This document shows positions 1 to 6,324 of a stretch of DNA of 9,785 nucleotides, in pieces. The stretch is from an uncultured Spongiibacteraceae bacterium. GTDB lineage: Bacteria; Pseudomonadota; Gammaproteobacteria; Pseudomonadales; CAMLJR01. The position numbers and the translations under genes are program-made. The notes below the pieces were generated by a model. It had not been told where the DNA came from and ran no database searches. It saw only the letters and a list, made by a program, of their open reading frames with translations. Position 1 is the stretch's first letter; every line of letters starts with the position of its first letter. The stretch is taken from assembly GCA_946480345.1 (NCBI GenBank), contig CAMLJR010000118.1, positions 1-9,785 on the forward strand, given 5' to 3'.

Positions 1-1
1 A

Positions 2-601
2 TTCCAGACTCGCAATCCGATGCACCGCGCGCATGAGGAACTGTGCCGGATGGCGCAGGAGCGTTTGAACGCGGATGGCATCGTCATTCACATGCTGCTC
101 GGCAAGTTGAAACAGGGCGATATTCCGGCGCCGGTGCGCGATGCGTGCATCCGCAAAATGGCTGAACTGTATTTCCCGCCGAACACCGTGATGATCACCG
201 GTTATGGTTTTGACATGTTGTATGCCGGCCCGCGCGAAGCCGTGCTGCACGCCATTTTCCGGCAGAACATGGGCGCGACGCATTTCATCGTTGGCCGCGA
301 CCATGCCGGTGTTGGCGACTTTTACGGTCCGTTCGATGCGCAAACGATTTTTGACGAGAAAGTACCGGAAGGTGCGCTGCTGATCGAACTGTTCCGCGCG
401 GATAACACCGCGTTCTCGAAGAAGCTTGGTCGCGTCGTAATGATGCGCGAAGCGCCGGACCATACACCGGACGATTTCATCAATCTCTCCGGCACCAAGG
501 TTCGTCAGATGCTGGGGCAGGGCATGGCGCCGCCGCCCGAGTTCTCGCGTCCCGAAGTCGCAAAAATCCTGATGGACTATTACCAATCCATTGGTGGTTA
601 G
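2..601 (+). CDS. sat: ATP sulfurylase (sulfate adenylyltransferase), C-terminal half, 5'-truncated by the window edge
   Basis: Catalyses ATP + sulfate to adenosine 5'-phosphosulfate + pyrophosphate, the activation step of sulfate assimilation, in the cytoplasm. The open frame enters from the left edge. Bases 5-37 read QTRNPMHRAHE, the nucleotide-binding motif that carries the HxxH signature of this nucleotidyltransferase fold. The first ATG at base 20 lies inside that motif, so it is not the real start. Bases 293-319 read GRDHAGVGD, a second family signature, and the C-terminal part has the conserved NLSGTKVRQML segment. About 199 residues are present, roughly the second half of a family member that is normally near 400 residues. 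This is the single-polypeptide Sat type, not the CysD/CysN pair used by enterics. The frame closes with TAG at 599-601 directly inside a 21-bp repeat tract. The upstream half and any operon partners are outside the window. Confidence 0.95.
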   Translation, partial: FQTRNPMHRAHEELCRMAQERLNADGIVIHMLLGKLKQGDIPAPVRDACIRKMAELYFPPNTVMITGYGFDMLYAGPREAVLHAIFRQNMGATHFIVGRDHAGVGDFYGPFDAQTIFDEKVPEGALLIELFRADNTAFSKKLGRVVMMREAPDHTPDDFINLSGTKVRQMLGQGMAPPPEFSRPEVAKILMDYYQSIGG

Positions 602-668
602 GGCTAATAGATTGATGGTTAAGGCCAATCGATTGGTGGTTAGGGCCAGTCCATCGACGTTTAACTCT
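585..668 (+). repeat. Four 21-bp tandem repeats overlapping the sat stop codon
   Basis: Units lie at 585-605, 606-626, 627-647 and 648-668. Units 1 and 3 are nearly identical (both carry ATTGGTGGTTAGGGC); unit 2 differs at a few bases and unit 4 is the most diverged. The period of 21 bases is exactly seven codons, and the repeat begins inside the last sat codons. The frame of sat continued past its stop therefore shows QSIGG-stop, then IDG-stop, QSIGG-stop and QSIDV-stop. Stops fall at 599-601, 620-622, 641-643 and 662-664, with an additional TAA-TAG pair at 605-610. This looks like local tandem duplication of the gene end followed by drift. Confidence 0.85.
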
Positions 669-685
669 GTCGTGTGTGTACTCTC

Positions 686-716
686 AAACCCCGCTTCGGC
701 GGGGTTTTTGCTTTTC
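686..716 (+). terminator. Rho-independent terminator of sat
   Basis: A perfect 9-bp stem AAACCCCGC / GCGGGGTTT (686-694 with 699-707) closes a TTCG tetraloop and runs into TTTTT followed by GCTTTTC. Its position 85 bases after the sat stop, just beyond the 21-bp repeats, makes it the sat transcript end and insulates the downstream protease gene. Confidence 0.93.
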
Positions 717-814
717 GGGAATGTGAGAAATTTGCACAATTGATCGGGAGAAAGCGGCGCCGACATTGCTCTAACCGCAGGCATTAATAATTTATTCACT
801 CCCGGAGTATTCGT

Positions 815-2188
815 ATGCGTTTAGGAAAAACCACCCGAGCTTTTACTTTCACGCTTTGCGCCGCCGTTTTGTCAGCCGCTATGATTCAACCCGCTCTGGC
901 AGCTTTGCCGGCACTCGATAGCAACGGCCGGCCGGTGCCGACGCTGGCGCCAATGCTCAAGCAAATCAGCCCTGCTGTGGTGAATATTTCCACCGTGGGC
1001 GAGCAAACCGTTCAGAACCCACTGATGAACGATCCGTTCTTCCGTCACTTCTTCCAGATTCCGCCTGGCGCTGAAACGCAGAAACGCCGCACCCAGAGCG
1101 CCGGGTCGGGAGTCATTATCGATGCCGCCAATGGCACCGTATTAACCAACCATCATGTCATCGCCGGGGCGAAGGAGATCAGCGTCGGCTTACAGGATGG
1201 CCGCACGTTGAAAGCAAAACTGGTCGGCTCCGACCCCGACGTCGATATTGCCGTGCTGAAGATCGAACCGAACCGGCTCACCGCGTTGAAACTTGGCAAC
1301 TCCGAAATCGCCGAAGTGGGTGATTTTGTCGTCGCTATCGGTAATCCGTTTGGGCTGGGTCAGACCGTGACTACCGGTGTGGTCAGCGCGCTGGGACGAA
1401 AAGGGCTTGGCATTGAAGGTTATGAAAATTTCATCCAGACCGATGCATCGATCAACCCCGGTAATTCAGGCGGCGCGCTGGTCAATCTGAATGGCGAGCT
1501 GATCGGTATCAACACTGCGATCATTGCGCCGGGCGGCGGCAATATCGGTATTGGTTTTGCGATTCCGGTGAAAATGGCGAAAAACAGCGCCGATCAGATT
1601 CTGAAATTCGGCGCCGTCAAACGCGGCCAGCTCGGCGTGGTGATTCAAGACTTGACGCCCGATCTGGCGGAAGCGTTCAACATCAGCGAAAGCCAGCGCG
1701 GCGTTGTGATTTCGCAGGTGCAACCGGGCTCCGCTGCCGCGAAAGCCGGTTTGCAGGCCGGCGATATCGTGGTCAGCGTCGATGGCGATGCCATCGAAAG
1801 TGCGGCCGAATTACGCAACGAAATCGGTTCGCGCCGCATTGGCGACAGCGTGAAGTTGACCGTGCTGCGCGATGGCAGCAGTAAAGCGGTCGATGTGAAA
1901 ATCGCCGCGCCGAGCGCGGAAACTGCCGGTGCAGCAGATGTGCATCCATTTCTCAGAGGCGCAAAACTCGAATCGCGCGACGATGGCAAAGGCATCAGAG
2001 TCGTCGGCATCGAGCCAGGTTCTGCTGCGCAGTCATCCGGCCTGCAAGTGGGGGACGTGATCGTGTCGGTCAACCGCGCACAAATTCATTCGCTCGAAGA
2101 ATTCAGGAAGGCCGCCAACGCTTCCTCGAAACAATTGCTGCTACAGGTCGTGCGCGGCAGCACTGCGCTATTTTTAGTGTTGCAATAA
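815..2188 (+). CDS. degQ: DegQ/HtrA-like periplasmic serine endoprotease (Do family)
   Basis: ATP-independent trypsin-fold protease that degrades misfolded proteins in the periplasm. The 457-residue product starts with a Sec signal peptide: basic MRLGKTTR, a hydrophobic core, and likely cleavage after ALA at residue 29. The protease domain carries the triad His114 (TNHHVI), Asp144 (DVDIAVL) and Ser218 (PGNSGGAL). PDZ1 spans roughly residues 268-365 and PDZ2 roughly 375-457, which is the DegP/DegQ architecture; DegS has one PDZ and a membrane anchor instead. The loop between the domain start and His114 (about residues 64-96) is short and Phe-rich (DPFFRHFFQ), as in DegQ or MucD rather than long-loop DegP, so DegQ or MucD is the best label. 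The ATG is preceded by GGAG at 804-807 with a 7-base gap. The gene appears monocistronic, lying between two strong terminators. I saw no convincing sigma-E type promoter in 717-800. Confidence 0.93.
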   Translation: MRLGKTTRAFTFTLCAAVLSAAMIQPALAALPALDSNGRPVPTLAPMLKQISPAVVNISTVGEQTVQNPLMNDPFFRHFFQIPPGAETQKRRTQSAGSGVIIDAANGTVLTNHHVIAGAKEISVGLQDGRTLKAKLVGSDPDVDIAVLKIEPNRLTALKLGNSEIAEVGDFVVAIGNPFGLGQTVTTGVVSALGRKGLGIEGYENFIQTDASINPGNSGGALVNLNGELIGINTAIIAPGGGNIGIGFAIPVKMAKNSADQILKFGAVKRGQLGVVIQDLTPDLAEAFNISESQRGVVISQVQPGSAAAKAGLQAGDIVVSVDGDAIESAAELRNEIGSRRIGDSVKLTVLRDGSSKAVDVKIAAPSAETAGAADVHPFLRGAKLESRDDGKGIRVVGIEPGSAAQSSGLQVGDVIVSVNRAQIHSLEEFRKAANASSKQLLLQVVRGSTALFLVLQ

Positions 2189-2231
2189 AGAGCGATGCTG
2201 CAATAAAAATTTTTCGCGGCATAAATAAACA

Positions 2232-2264
2232 AAATAAAAAGGGCCTTCGCGGCCCTTTTTATTT
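2232..2264. terminator. Bidirectional rho-independent terminator between degQ and the DUF1214 gene
   Basis: A 14-bp perfect stem (2232-2245 with 2251-2264) has a GGGCC/GGCCC core, a five-base TTCGC loop and A/T-rich flanks. The A-tract on the left and T-tract on the right make it symmetrical, so it yields a U-run when read from either strand. It sits 43 bases after the degQ stop and 24 bases beyond the stop of the convergent minus-strand gene, so it probably terminates both. Confidence 0.92.
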
Positions 2265-2288
2265 ATCGGGAGTAAATATTTGCAGCGA

Positions 2289-3389
2289 TCAAAGATCGGC
2301 AAATTTAATGACTTCGGTATCCACCGGTGGGTGTGAATCGGCTTCCACCCAGCGAAACAGCATACCGCCCTGATCGTGTCCGGTGGTGGTCAACCAGTTC
2401 GGATATTTCGGTCCCGGATTCTGATGGGCTACGACGATTTTCACCGAGCCATCCTTTTCGTAAACAGCGGTGTGTTTATTCACGTGAATTTTGTAGTAGC
2501 GATAATCCAGCGATTCCATCCAGTAATTCGATAATTCGAAATTCCACGTGCGGCAATTCGGAATCGTGCGCGCGTGAATCAGCAGGGCCTCGTCGGGTGC
2601 GAGCTTCCAGAAGCTTTGCAAATAATGAATACATGGATCGCCGCCTGCCGCGACGCAGCGCTCCTGATCGTCGGACGGCAGCTTGTTGATATGCGCCCGG
2701 TAAATTTCCATCCAGTCGACGAACAGATTCGAAGTGCCGCGCACGAAGCGCACGGATTTTTGCAATTGCTGCGCGAATTGCGCAGGGTCGAGATAGTTAT
2801 CGCCTTCGGCATTAAGGCATTCGATATGCAATTTGGCCGGTGTTTCTCGCGTGCGATCGTTGAAGGTCTGACGCACCACGATCGAATTCGTATGCGGCTG
2901 CATCGGCAGCCAGTTACCGGGCTTGGGCGTTGCGCTCACCAAAATTTCGAAAGTGCCGTCGGGGTTGATTTGCATATCGGAGCCGTTGATCTGGCCGGTC
3001 GCTTCCATGGTTCCGCCCTTGTCGTAACCGCCGCCTTTGGTGCCGAGGCTCAGATAGTTGACGGTGCCGCGCGTGCCCCAAATGCGGTAATCGTATTTTC
3101 CGCTGACATTGACGTTTTGGTAGTAATTGTCCGGATTGTCGTTGCCAATCTTGATCGTTTCATTCGCCAGCTGGAAAAACTCGGGAAACCGTGGATCGTT
3201 GAATTCGATGGCATTTTCCAGGCCGGCGCGAAGCAACCGCGTGAGGTAGCGGAAACCCTCGGCACGCGTAAATGCATCCGCTGGTGCTTCCGGGCGCATG
3301 ATCACATTGCCGGCCGCTTTCAGCGCATCGCAAAACTCAGCCCAGGCGCTGCCGTCAATAATCGCTTGTTCGGGTGTTTTATCGTCCAT
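2289..3389 (-). CDS. DUF1214 domain-containing protein of unknown function
   Basis: 366-residue soluble protein without a signal peptide or membrane segment, so probably cytoplasmic. I chose the ATG at 3387-3389 because GGAGA (3396-3400 on the complement) lies 6 bases upstream; an in-frame ATG at 3428 would add 13 residues without a comparable site. The C-terminal part, about residues 260-350 (DGSVKIVV ... PNWL ... FRWVEA), matches the pattern of the DUF1214 family. The N-terminal part has GFRYLTRLLRAGLE and a YRIWGTRGTVNYLSL segment, both usual in full-length members. Residues 144-175 (DGTFEILV ... GNWLP ... VVRQTF) resemble residues 313-348, suggesting two related halves. Family members are often listed beside DUF1254 proteins, but no such partner is here. 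The biochemical role is not known and I assign none. It is transcribed away from the Nudix gene. Confidence 0.85.
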   Translation of the reverse strand: MDDKTPEQAIIDGSAWAEFCDALKAAGNVIMRPEAPADAFTRAEGFRYLTRLLRAGLENAIEFNDPRFPEFFQLANETIKIGNDNPDNYYQNVNVSGKYDYRIWGTRGTVNYLSLGTKGGGYDKGGTMEATGQINGSDMQINPDGTFEILVSATPKPGNWLPMQPHTNSIVVRQTFNDRTRETPAKLHIECLNAEGDNYLDPAQFAQQLQKSVRFVRGTSNLFVDWMEIYRAHINKLPSDDQERCVAAGGDPCIHYLQSFWKLAPDEALLIHARTIPNCRTWNFELSNYWMESLDYRYYKIHVNKHTAVYEKDGSVKIVVAHQNPGPKYPNWLTTTGHDQGGMLFRWVEADSHPPVDTEVIKFADL

Positions 3390-3456
3390 CGTGAATCTCC
3401 GCTCGCTGACAAATCTATCAAGGCACAAATTGAATCACGTCTGAGAGCGTTAATCC

Positions 3457-3484
3457 ATTTTATAAGACGAATGGCCTATAAAAT
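3457..3484. promoter_or_regulatory. Perfect AT-rich inverted repeat in the divergent DUF1214/Nudix intergenic region
   Basis: ATTTTATA at 3457-3464 and TATAAAAT at 3477-3484 are exact reverse complements separated by 12 bases. Each arm contains a TATAAA hexamer in the orientation of one of the two divergent genes. The pair could therefore be back-to-back -10 elements or a dyad operator. No good -35 hexamer stands at 16-18 bases from either arm, so promoter function is uncertain. Confidence 0.4.
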
Positions 3485-3571
3485 AATCTGCTTGGCCGGC
3501 AGATCGAACGAGTGGTTTCTAACCCTGCGGGTCGATCGGTTACACTGCCGCGGCTACGAAACGAGATCAGC

Positions 3572-4150
3572 ATGACCAAAATCAATTTCTGTATTCAATG
3601 CGGCACAGCGTTGCGGCCTCAGATTCCGGTAGGTGACTCACGCGAGCGCATGTGTTGCCCCGCCTGCGGCTATATCCATTACCGCAACCCGGCCGTACTG
3701 GTGTCCTGTATGGTCTCGTGGCAAGGAAAAGCATTATGGATGCGCCGCGCCAACCAGCCGCGTGCCGGGTTATGGGGGGCGCCGATGGGTTTTATGGAGG
3801 AAGGTGAAACGCCGCGCGCCGCCGCCGCCCGCGAATTGCGCGAGGAAACGCTGGTCGATATTCCGCAGGAAAAGCTGTCGCTTTATATCGTCGGCGCGCT
3901 GACGCATATGAATGAAATCCACATCGTATTTCGCGGCGAGATGAACAGCGCTTTTCACGGGGTTGGAGAAGAAGCGCTGGAAGTTGCCTTGATGGCCGAA
4001 GACGAAATGCCGTGGGGGCAGTTCGCGTATCCCGAGGTTGAGGAGCAGACGCGCCGTTACTATCAGGAATTGCGTGCCGGCAAATTCGGCATCTATTTGG
4101 GCGAGATCGATAGCCTCGGGATTCGGCAGTTTCCTTCGGCGATCGATTAA
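3572..4150 (+). CDS. Nudix hydrolase with N-terminal zinc ribbon
   Basis: Predicted pyrophosphohydrolase acting on a nucleoside diphosphate linked to another group; the substrate is not deducible. The 192-residue product begins with a zinc ribbon with Cys7, Cys10, Cys29 and Cys32 (CIQCG ... CPACG). It continues HYRNPAVLVSC, as in the zinc-ribbon Nudix subfamily related to NudC. The Nudix box runs from Gly73 to Val95 with Glu79, Arg87-Glu88 and Glu91-Glu92 intact, so metal binding should be preserved. The usual Gly near the end of the box is Leu94, a change I recall as common in this subfamily. The start at MTKINFC is chosen because the ribbon begins there; an upstream in-frame ATG at 3512 would add 20 unlike residues. 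The ribosome binding site is weak (CGAG at 3562-3565). It is convergent with the SDR gene, 46 bases apart, and I see no clear hairpin between them. Confidence 0.9.
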   Translation: MTKINFCIQCGTALRPQIPVGDSRERMCCPACGYIHYRNPAVLVSCMVSWQGKALWMRRANQPRAGLWGAPMGFMEEGETPRAAAARELREETLVDIPQEKLSLYIVGALTHMNEIHIVFRGEMNSAFHGVGEEALEVALMAEDEMPWGQFAYPEVEEQTRRYYQELRAGKFGIYLGEIDSLGIRQFPSAID

Positions 4151-4196
4151 GCCGTTGTCGATTTAACCGTCATCAACTTAAAAGGCGGGCGGCGAT

Positions 4197-4961
4197 TTAA
4201 ACGCCGTAGCCGCCGGATACGGAAATCATCTGACCAGTGACATATTTCGCGGTAGCCAGATAAAGCACCGCGTCGGAAATGTCTTCCGGTTTGCCGAAAT
4301 TCTTCAGACACAGGTTTTTCAGCACGGCGCTTTTCCATTTTTCATCGAACACGCCTTCCGCCCACAGCCGCAAAAAAATGCCGGTTTCGATAACGCCGAC
4401 GGCGATCGAGTTGGCGCGAATGCCGTGTTTGCCTTCTTCCTTCGCGACGCCCTGCAGCAGCGATTCGATGCATGCTTTCGGCGATACCGACAGCACATCG
4501 CCATCGGGCCAGCGTTCGAGACCTGCCGAGCTCAGATGTACATACGATCCACCGCCGCCCGCTTTTAACGCCGGCAACGTGTAATGCAGCACGTTGAAGA
4601 ATCCGTTGACGTCGGCGTCGATCACTTTGCGCCAATCCTGCGGCGTTAAATCCCGAATCAGCGGTTGCTTGATATCCGAGCCATTCGCCAGCACAACGGT
4701 GTGGATGCGCTTGGTCTTCGTGATTTCCTGAACGGCTGCCGCGACGGTAGGTTCATCGCTGATATCGAGTTGATGAATCGAGACGCTTCGGCCCGATTGG
4801 CGGATTTTGTCGGCGGTCTGTTCGGCCCGTTCGCGATTGCCGCGATAGGTCAATGCGATATCGCTACCGGCTAGCGCCAGCGTTGCGCAAATGTCCGCGC
4901 CCATGCCGCCGCTGCCACCGATGACGAGCGCGACCCCTTCCGGAAAACGGTTCGTATTCAT
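4197..4961 (-). CDS. SDR-fold (short-chain dehydrogenase/reductase-like) protein with substituted active site
   Basis: 254-residue cytoplasmic Rossmann-fold protein of classical SDR length. The dinucleotide-binding glycine motif is GGSGGMG (residues 15-21). LDIS at 65-68 and LANGS at 91-95 match the adenine-pocket Asp and the NNAG-like motif. The C-terminal GKPEDISDAVLYLAT and VTGQMISVSGGYGV are typical of FabG-like enzymes. Tyr39-Arg40 after the second strand resembles NADP-preferring members. The catalytic tetrad is incomplete. Ser145 and Lys162 are present, but the Tyr position (13 residues after Ser145, 4 before Lys162) is Ser158, and the Asn position is Asp117 (IDADVNG instead of the usual pattern ending NxxG). 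Ordinary NAD(P)H oxidoreductase chemistry is therefore doubtful; a binding, regulatory or altered catalytic role is possible. The start ATG at 4959-4961 has GGGAT nine bases upstream. It appears monocistronic, divergent from the gsp operon. Confidence 0.85.
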   Translation of the reverse strand: MNTNRFPEGVALVIGGSGGMGADICATLALAGSDIALTYRGNRERAEQTADKIRQSGRSVSIHQLDISDEPTVAAAVQEITKTKRIHTVVLANGSDIKQPLIRDLTPQDWRKVIDADVNGFFNVLHYTLPALKAGGGGSYVHLSSAGLERWPDGDVLSVSPKACIESLLQGVAKEEGKHGIRANSIAVGVIETGIFLRLWAEGVFDEKWKSAVLKNLCLKNFGKPEDISDAVLYLATAKYVTGQMISVSGGYGV

Positions 4962-5073
4962 GTTATTTATCCCGCCTGTATGAGGTCACGCCAACTTAGG
5001 CGCGACCGGCACGAGCAACATCGTCCATTCAAACGATTACGAAACGAGGATGGGAGGCTAGGGAGGGGCGGCC

Positions 5074-5184
5074 ATGTCATCGGTTTTTAACACATTGGAA
5101 ATACAGTGCAGGACCTCCGAAAGCGCATCCCGGGTACCGCAGTGCCAACGACAAGGTTTTTCGCTCGACTCGGGCGCCGCGTGA
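5074..5184 (+). CDS. Candidate 36-residue small ORF upstream of gspC
   Basis: ATG at 5074 is preceded by GGAGGGG at 5062-5068 with a 5-base gap, a near-ideal ribosome binding site. The frame ends with TGA at 5182-5184. The peptide begins MSSVFNTLEIQCRTS, is polar, contains two Cys, and has no signal or membrane segment. It would end before the gspC promoter, so it would need its own transcript. I do not recognise it; the purine-rich tract could equally be chance. Low confidence that it is expressed. Confidence 0.15.
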   Translation: MSSVFNTLEIQCRTSESASRVPQCQRQGFSLDSGAA

Positions 5185-5210
5185 GCTGGTGCGCAGTGGC
5201 GCAGCGTCAA

Positions 5211-5240
5211 TTTCCTATTGCGGAAACCGCTACCTATAAT
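5211..5240 (+). promoter_or_regulatory. Sigma-70-type promoter of the gsp operon
   Basis: A perfect -10 hexamer TATAAT lies at 5235-5240. The -35 region is poor: TTTCCT at 5211-5216 (18-base spacer) or TTCCTA at 5212-5217 (17-base spacer), each matching three of six consensus positions. Transcription would start near 5247, about 27 bases before the proposed TTG start of gspC. The weak -35 leaves room for activator control, but no operator is evident. Confidence 0.55.
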
Positions 5241-5273
5241 GCTGCAGCTCATAACAATGAAAGAGGGATCACA

Positions 5274-6257
5274 TTGCCATCGCCTGCCATCAATGCCAAT
5301 TGGTTGCGTCTGCAGCAGCAGTGGCTGCGGTGGCTCGCACCGTTGTGGCAGCGCGCCGCCGCGCTGGGTGTCGAGCGTTGGCGCAATATTCTCATCGCAA
5401 TGCTCGCCGCATGGATCATCGCCAATCTGGCGCGATTGATTTGGTTGATGCTGCCGTTAGCTTCTGCGAGCACTAACGCTGTTCCGGTCGATGTTGCGGT
5501 GGTTAACGCGCCATCGCCAACGCCTGTAGTCGACGTGGAAAAAATGGTGGGATGGCATCTGTTTGGCGAAGTCGGCGCGCAACCGCGGGTTGCCGTCGTC
5601 GAAGAGCAGGCGCAGGAAACCACGCTTAATCTGCAATTGCTCGGCATCATCGCATCCAGCGAGCCCACCCAGGCGCGCGCTTTTATTCAAGCCGATGGCA
5701 AACAACAGCAATTCGCGATTGGCGAACAGCTTCCCGGCGGCGGCCGCGTGGTGTTGAGCAAGGTGCTCGTCGATCGCGCCATCATCGACAACAACGGCCG
5801 CCATGAAACGCTGTGGCTGTACGACCCCAACGCCAGCAATCAATCGTCATCATCGGCGCCCGTTACGTCGACGCCTTCGAGCGATGTCGATTTGCGCGAC
5901 GATGCGCAGGTGACCAACGCGGCGGTTGGCTACCGTCAGCAGCTCTATCAGAACCCGACCGGATTGGCCGATGTGATTCAGGTGGCGCCGGCAATGGACA
6001 ACGGCAAGCTCGCCGGTTATCGCGTGAACCCCGGTCGCGATCCGGCGCAATTTGCCAAATTCGGCTTGAAGCCCGGCGATGTCATCACCAGCGTCAACGG
6101 TATTTCGCTACAGAATCCGCAGAGCGCGCTTGAGTTGTACAACGTGCTGCGCAGCGCGCGCGAGGCATCGATTACCGTGCAGCGCGGCGGTGAAAGCACG
6201 CAACTGCATGTTTCGCTCGATCAGGAGGCGTCCGACGATGGAGGCCCTGTTGATTGA
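5274..6257 (+). CDS. gspC: Type II secretion system inner-membrane protein GspC (PDZ type)
   Basis: GspC links the inner-membrane platform of the T2SS to the secretin GspD across the periplasm. The TTG at 5274 gives 327 residues, in the family range. It is preferred because GAGG at 5263-5266 lies 7 bases upstream and a TATAAT at 5235-5240 lies just before it. The alternative GTG at 5106 would give 383 residues, put the promoter inside the gene and lacks a good ribosome binding site. In the TTG numbering, a short cytoplasmic segment is followed by one membrane helix (about 38-60). The homology region (about 90-183) begins with GWHLFGEVG and includes LQLLGIIAS and the FAIGEQLPGG stretch. A Ser/Thr-rich linker (about 184-210) and a C-terminal PDZ domain (about 222-320, containing KFGLKPGDVITSVNG) follow. 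The PDZ end distinguishes it from coiled-coil forms such as XcpP. It is the first gene of gspC-D-E. Confidence 0.93.
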   Translation: MPSPAINANWLRLQQQWLRWLAPLWQRAAALGVERWRNILIAMLAAWIIANLARLIWLMLPLASASTNAVPVDVAVVNAPSPTPVVDVEKMVGWHLFGEVGAQPRVAVVEEQAQETTLNLQLLGIIASSEPTQARAFIQADGKQQQFAIGEQLPGGGRVVLSKVLVDRAIIDNNGRHETLWLYDPNASNQSSSSAPVTSTPSSDVDLRDDAQVTNAAVGYRQQLYQNPTGLADVIQVAPAMDNGKLAGYRVNPGRDPAQFAKFGLKPGDVITSVNGISLQNPQSALELYNVLRSAREASITVQRGGESTQLHVSLDQEASDDGGPVD

Positions 6258-6324
6258 CCTTTATTTGAGTGCTGCACGCACGCTCAAAGCGTCCAATAAA
6301 AACGATTATTTATTCGATTATTAA
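6238..6324 (+). CDS. Candidate 28-residue small ORF overlapping the end of gspC
   Basis: ATG at 6238 in the +1 frame relative to gspC is preceded by consensus AGGAGG at 6223-6228 with a 9-base gap. The frame overlaps the last 20 bases of gspC and stops with TAA at 6322-6324, 23 bases before the gspD GTG. The peptide MEALLIDLYLSAARTLKAS plus an Asp/Tyr-rich tail has an amphipathic start and no signal peptide. It could be a translational-coupling leader for gspD, since it would carry ribosomes across most of the 90-base gspC-gspD gap. It could also be chance, because AGGAGG here also encodes part of the gspC C-terminus (QEA). I do not recognise the peptide. Confidence 0.3.
   Translation: MEALLIDLYLSAARTLKASNKNDYLFDY

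Larger units (their letters stand above)
4962..5273. other. 312-base intergenic region between the SDR gene and gspC
   Basis: This region separates two divergent genes. It holds the gspC promoter near its right end, and at 5074-5184 a 36-codon open frame with a strong ribosome binding site. An in-frame GTG at 5106 would extend gspC upstream by 56 codons, but that segment is basic, has no GspC-like features and contains the promoter. I could not identify a convincing promoter for the minus-strand SDR gene, a hairpin terminator or an RNA gene here. Confidence 0.6.

Noticed and set aside
1645..2073. 142-codon minus-strand open frame within degQ
   Set aside because: It is antisense to the PDZ region of degQ, low complexity in Ser/Thr/Pro/Ala, with no supporting start context.
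3541..3546. TACACT as a possible -10 element close to the Nudix gene
   Set aside because: No acceptable -35 hexamer stands at 16-18 bases upstream; a single 4-of-6 match is expected by chance.
2574..3575. 333-codon plus-strand open frame across the DUF1214 gene
   Set aside because: It is the antisense shadow of the minus-strand gene, which has recognisable family motifs and a ribosome binding site. The plus-strand translation resembles no protein family I know and is rich in the residues expected from reverse-complement coding.
6264..6288. Inverted repeat TTTGAG / CTCAAA between gspC and gspD, considered as a terminator
   Set aside because: The stem is only 6 bp with a 13-base loop and is not followed by a T-run. 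It would separate genes that should be cotranscribed, so it is not called.
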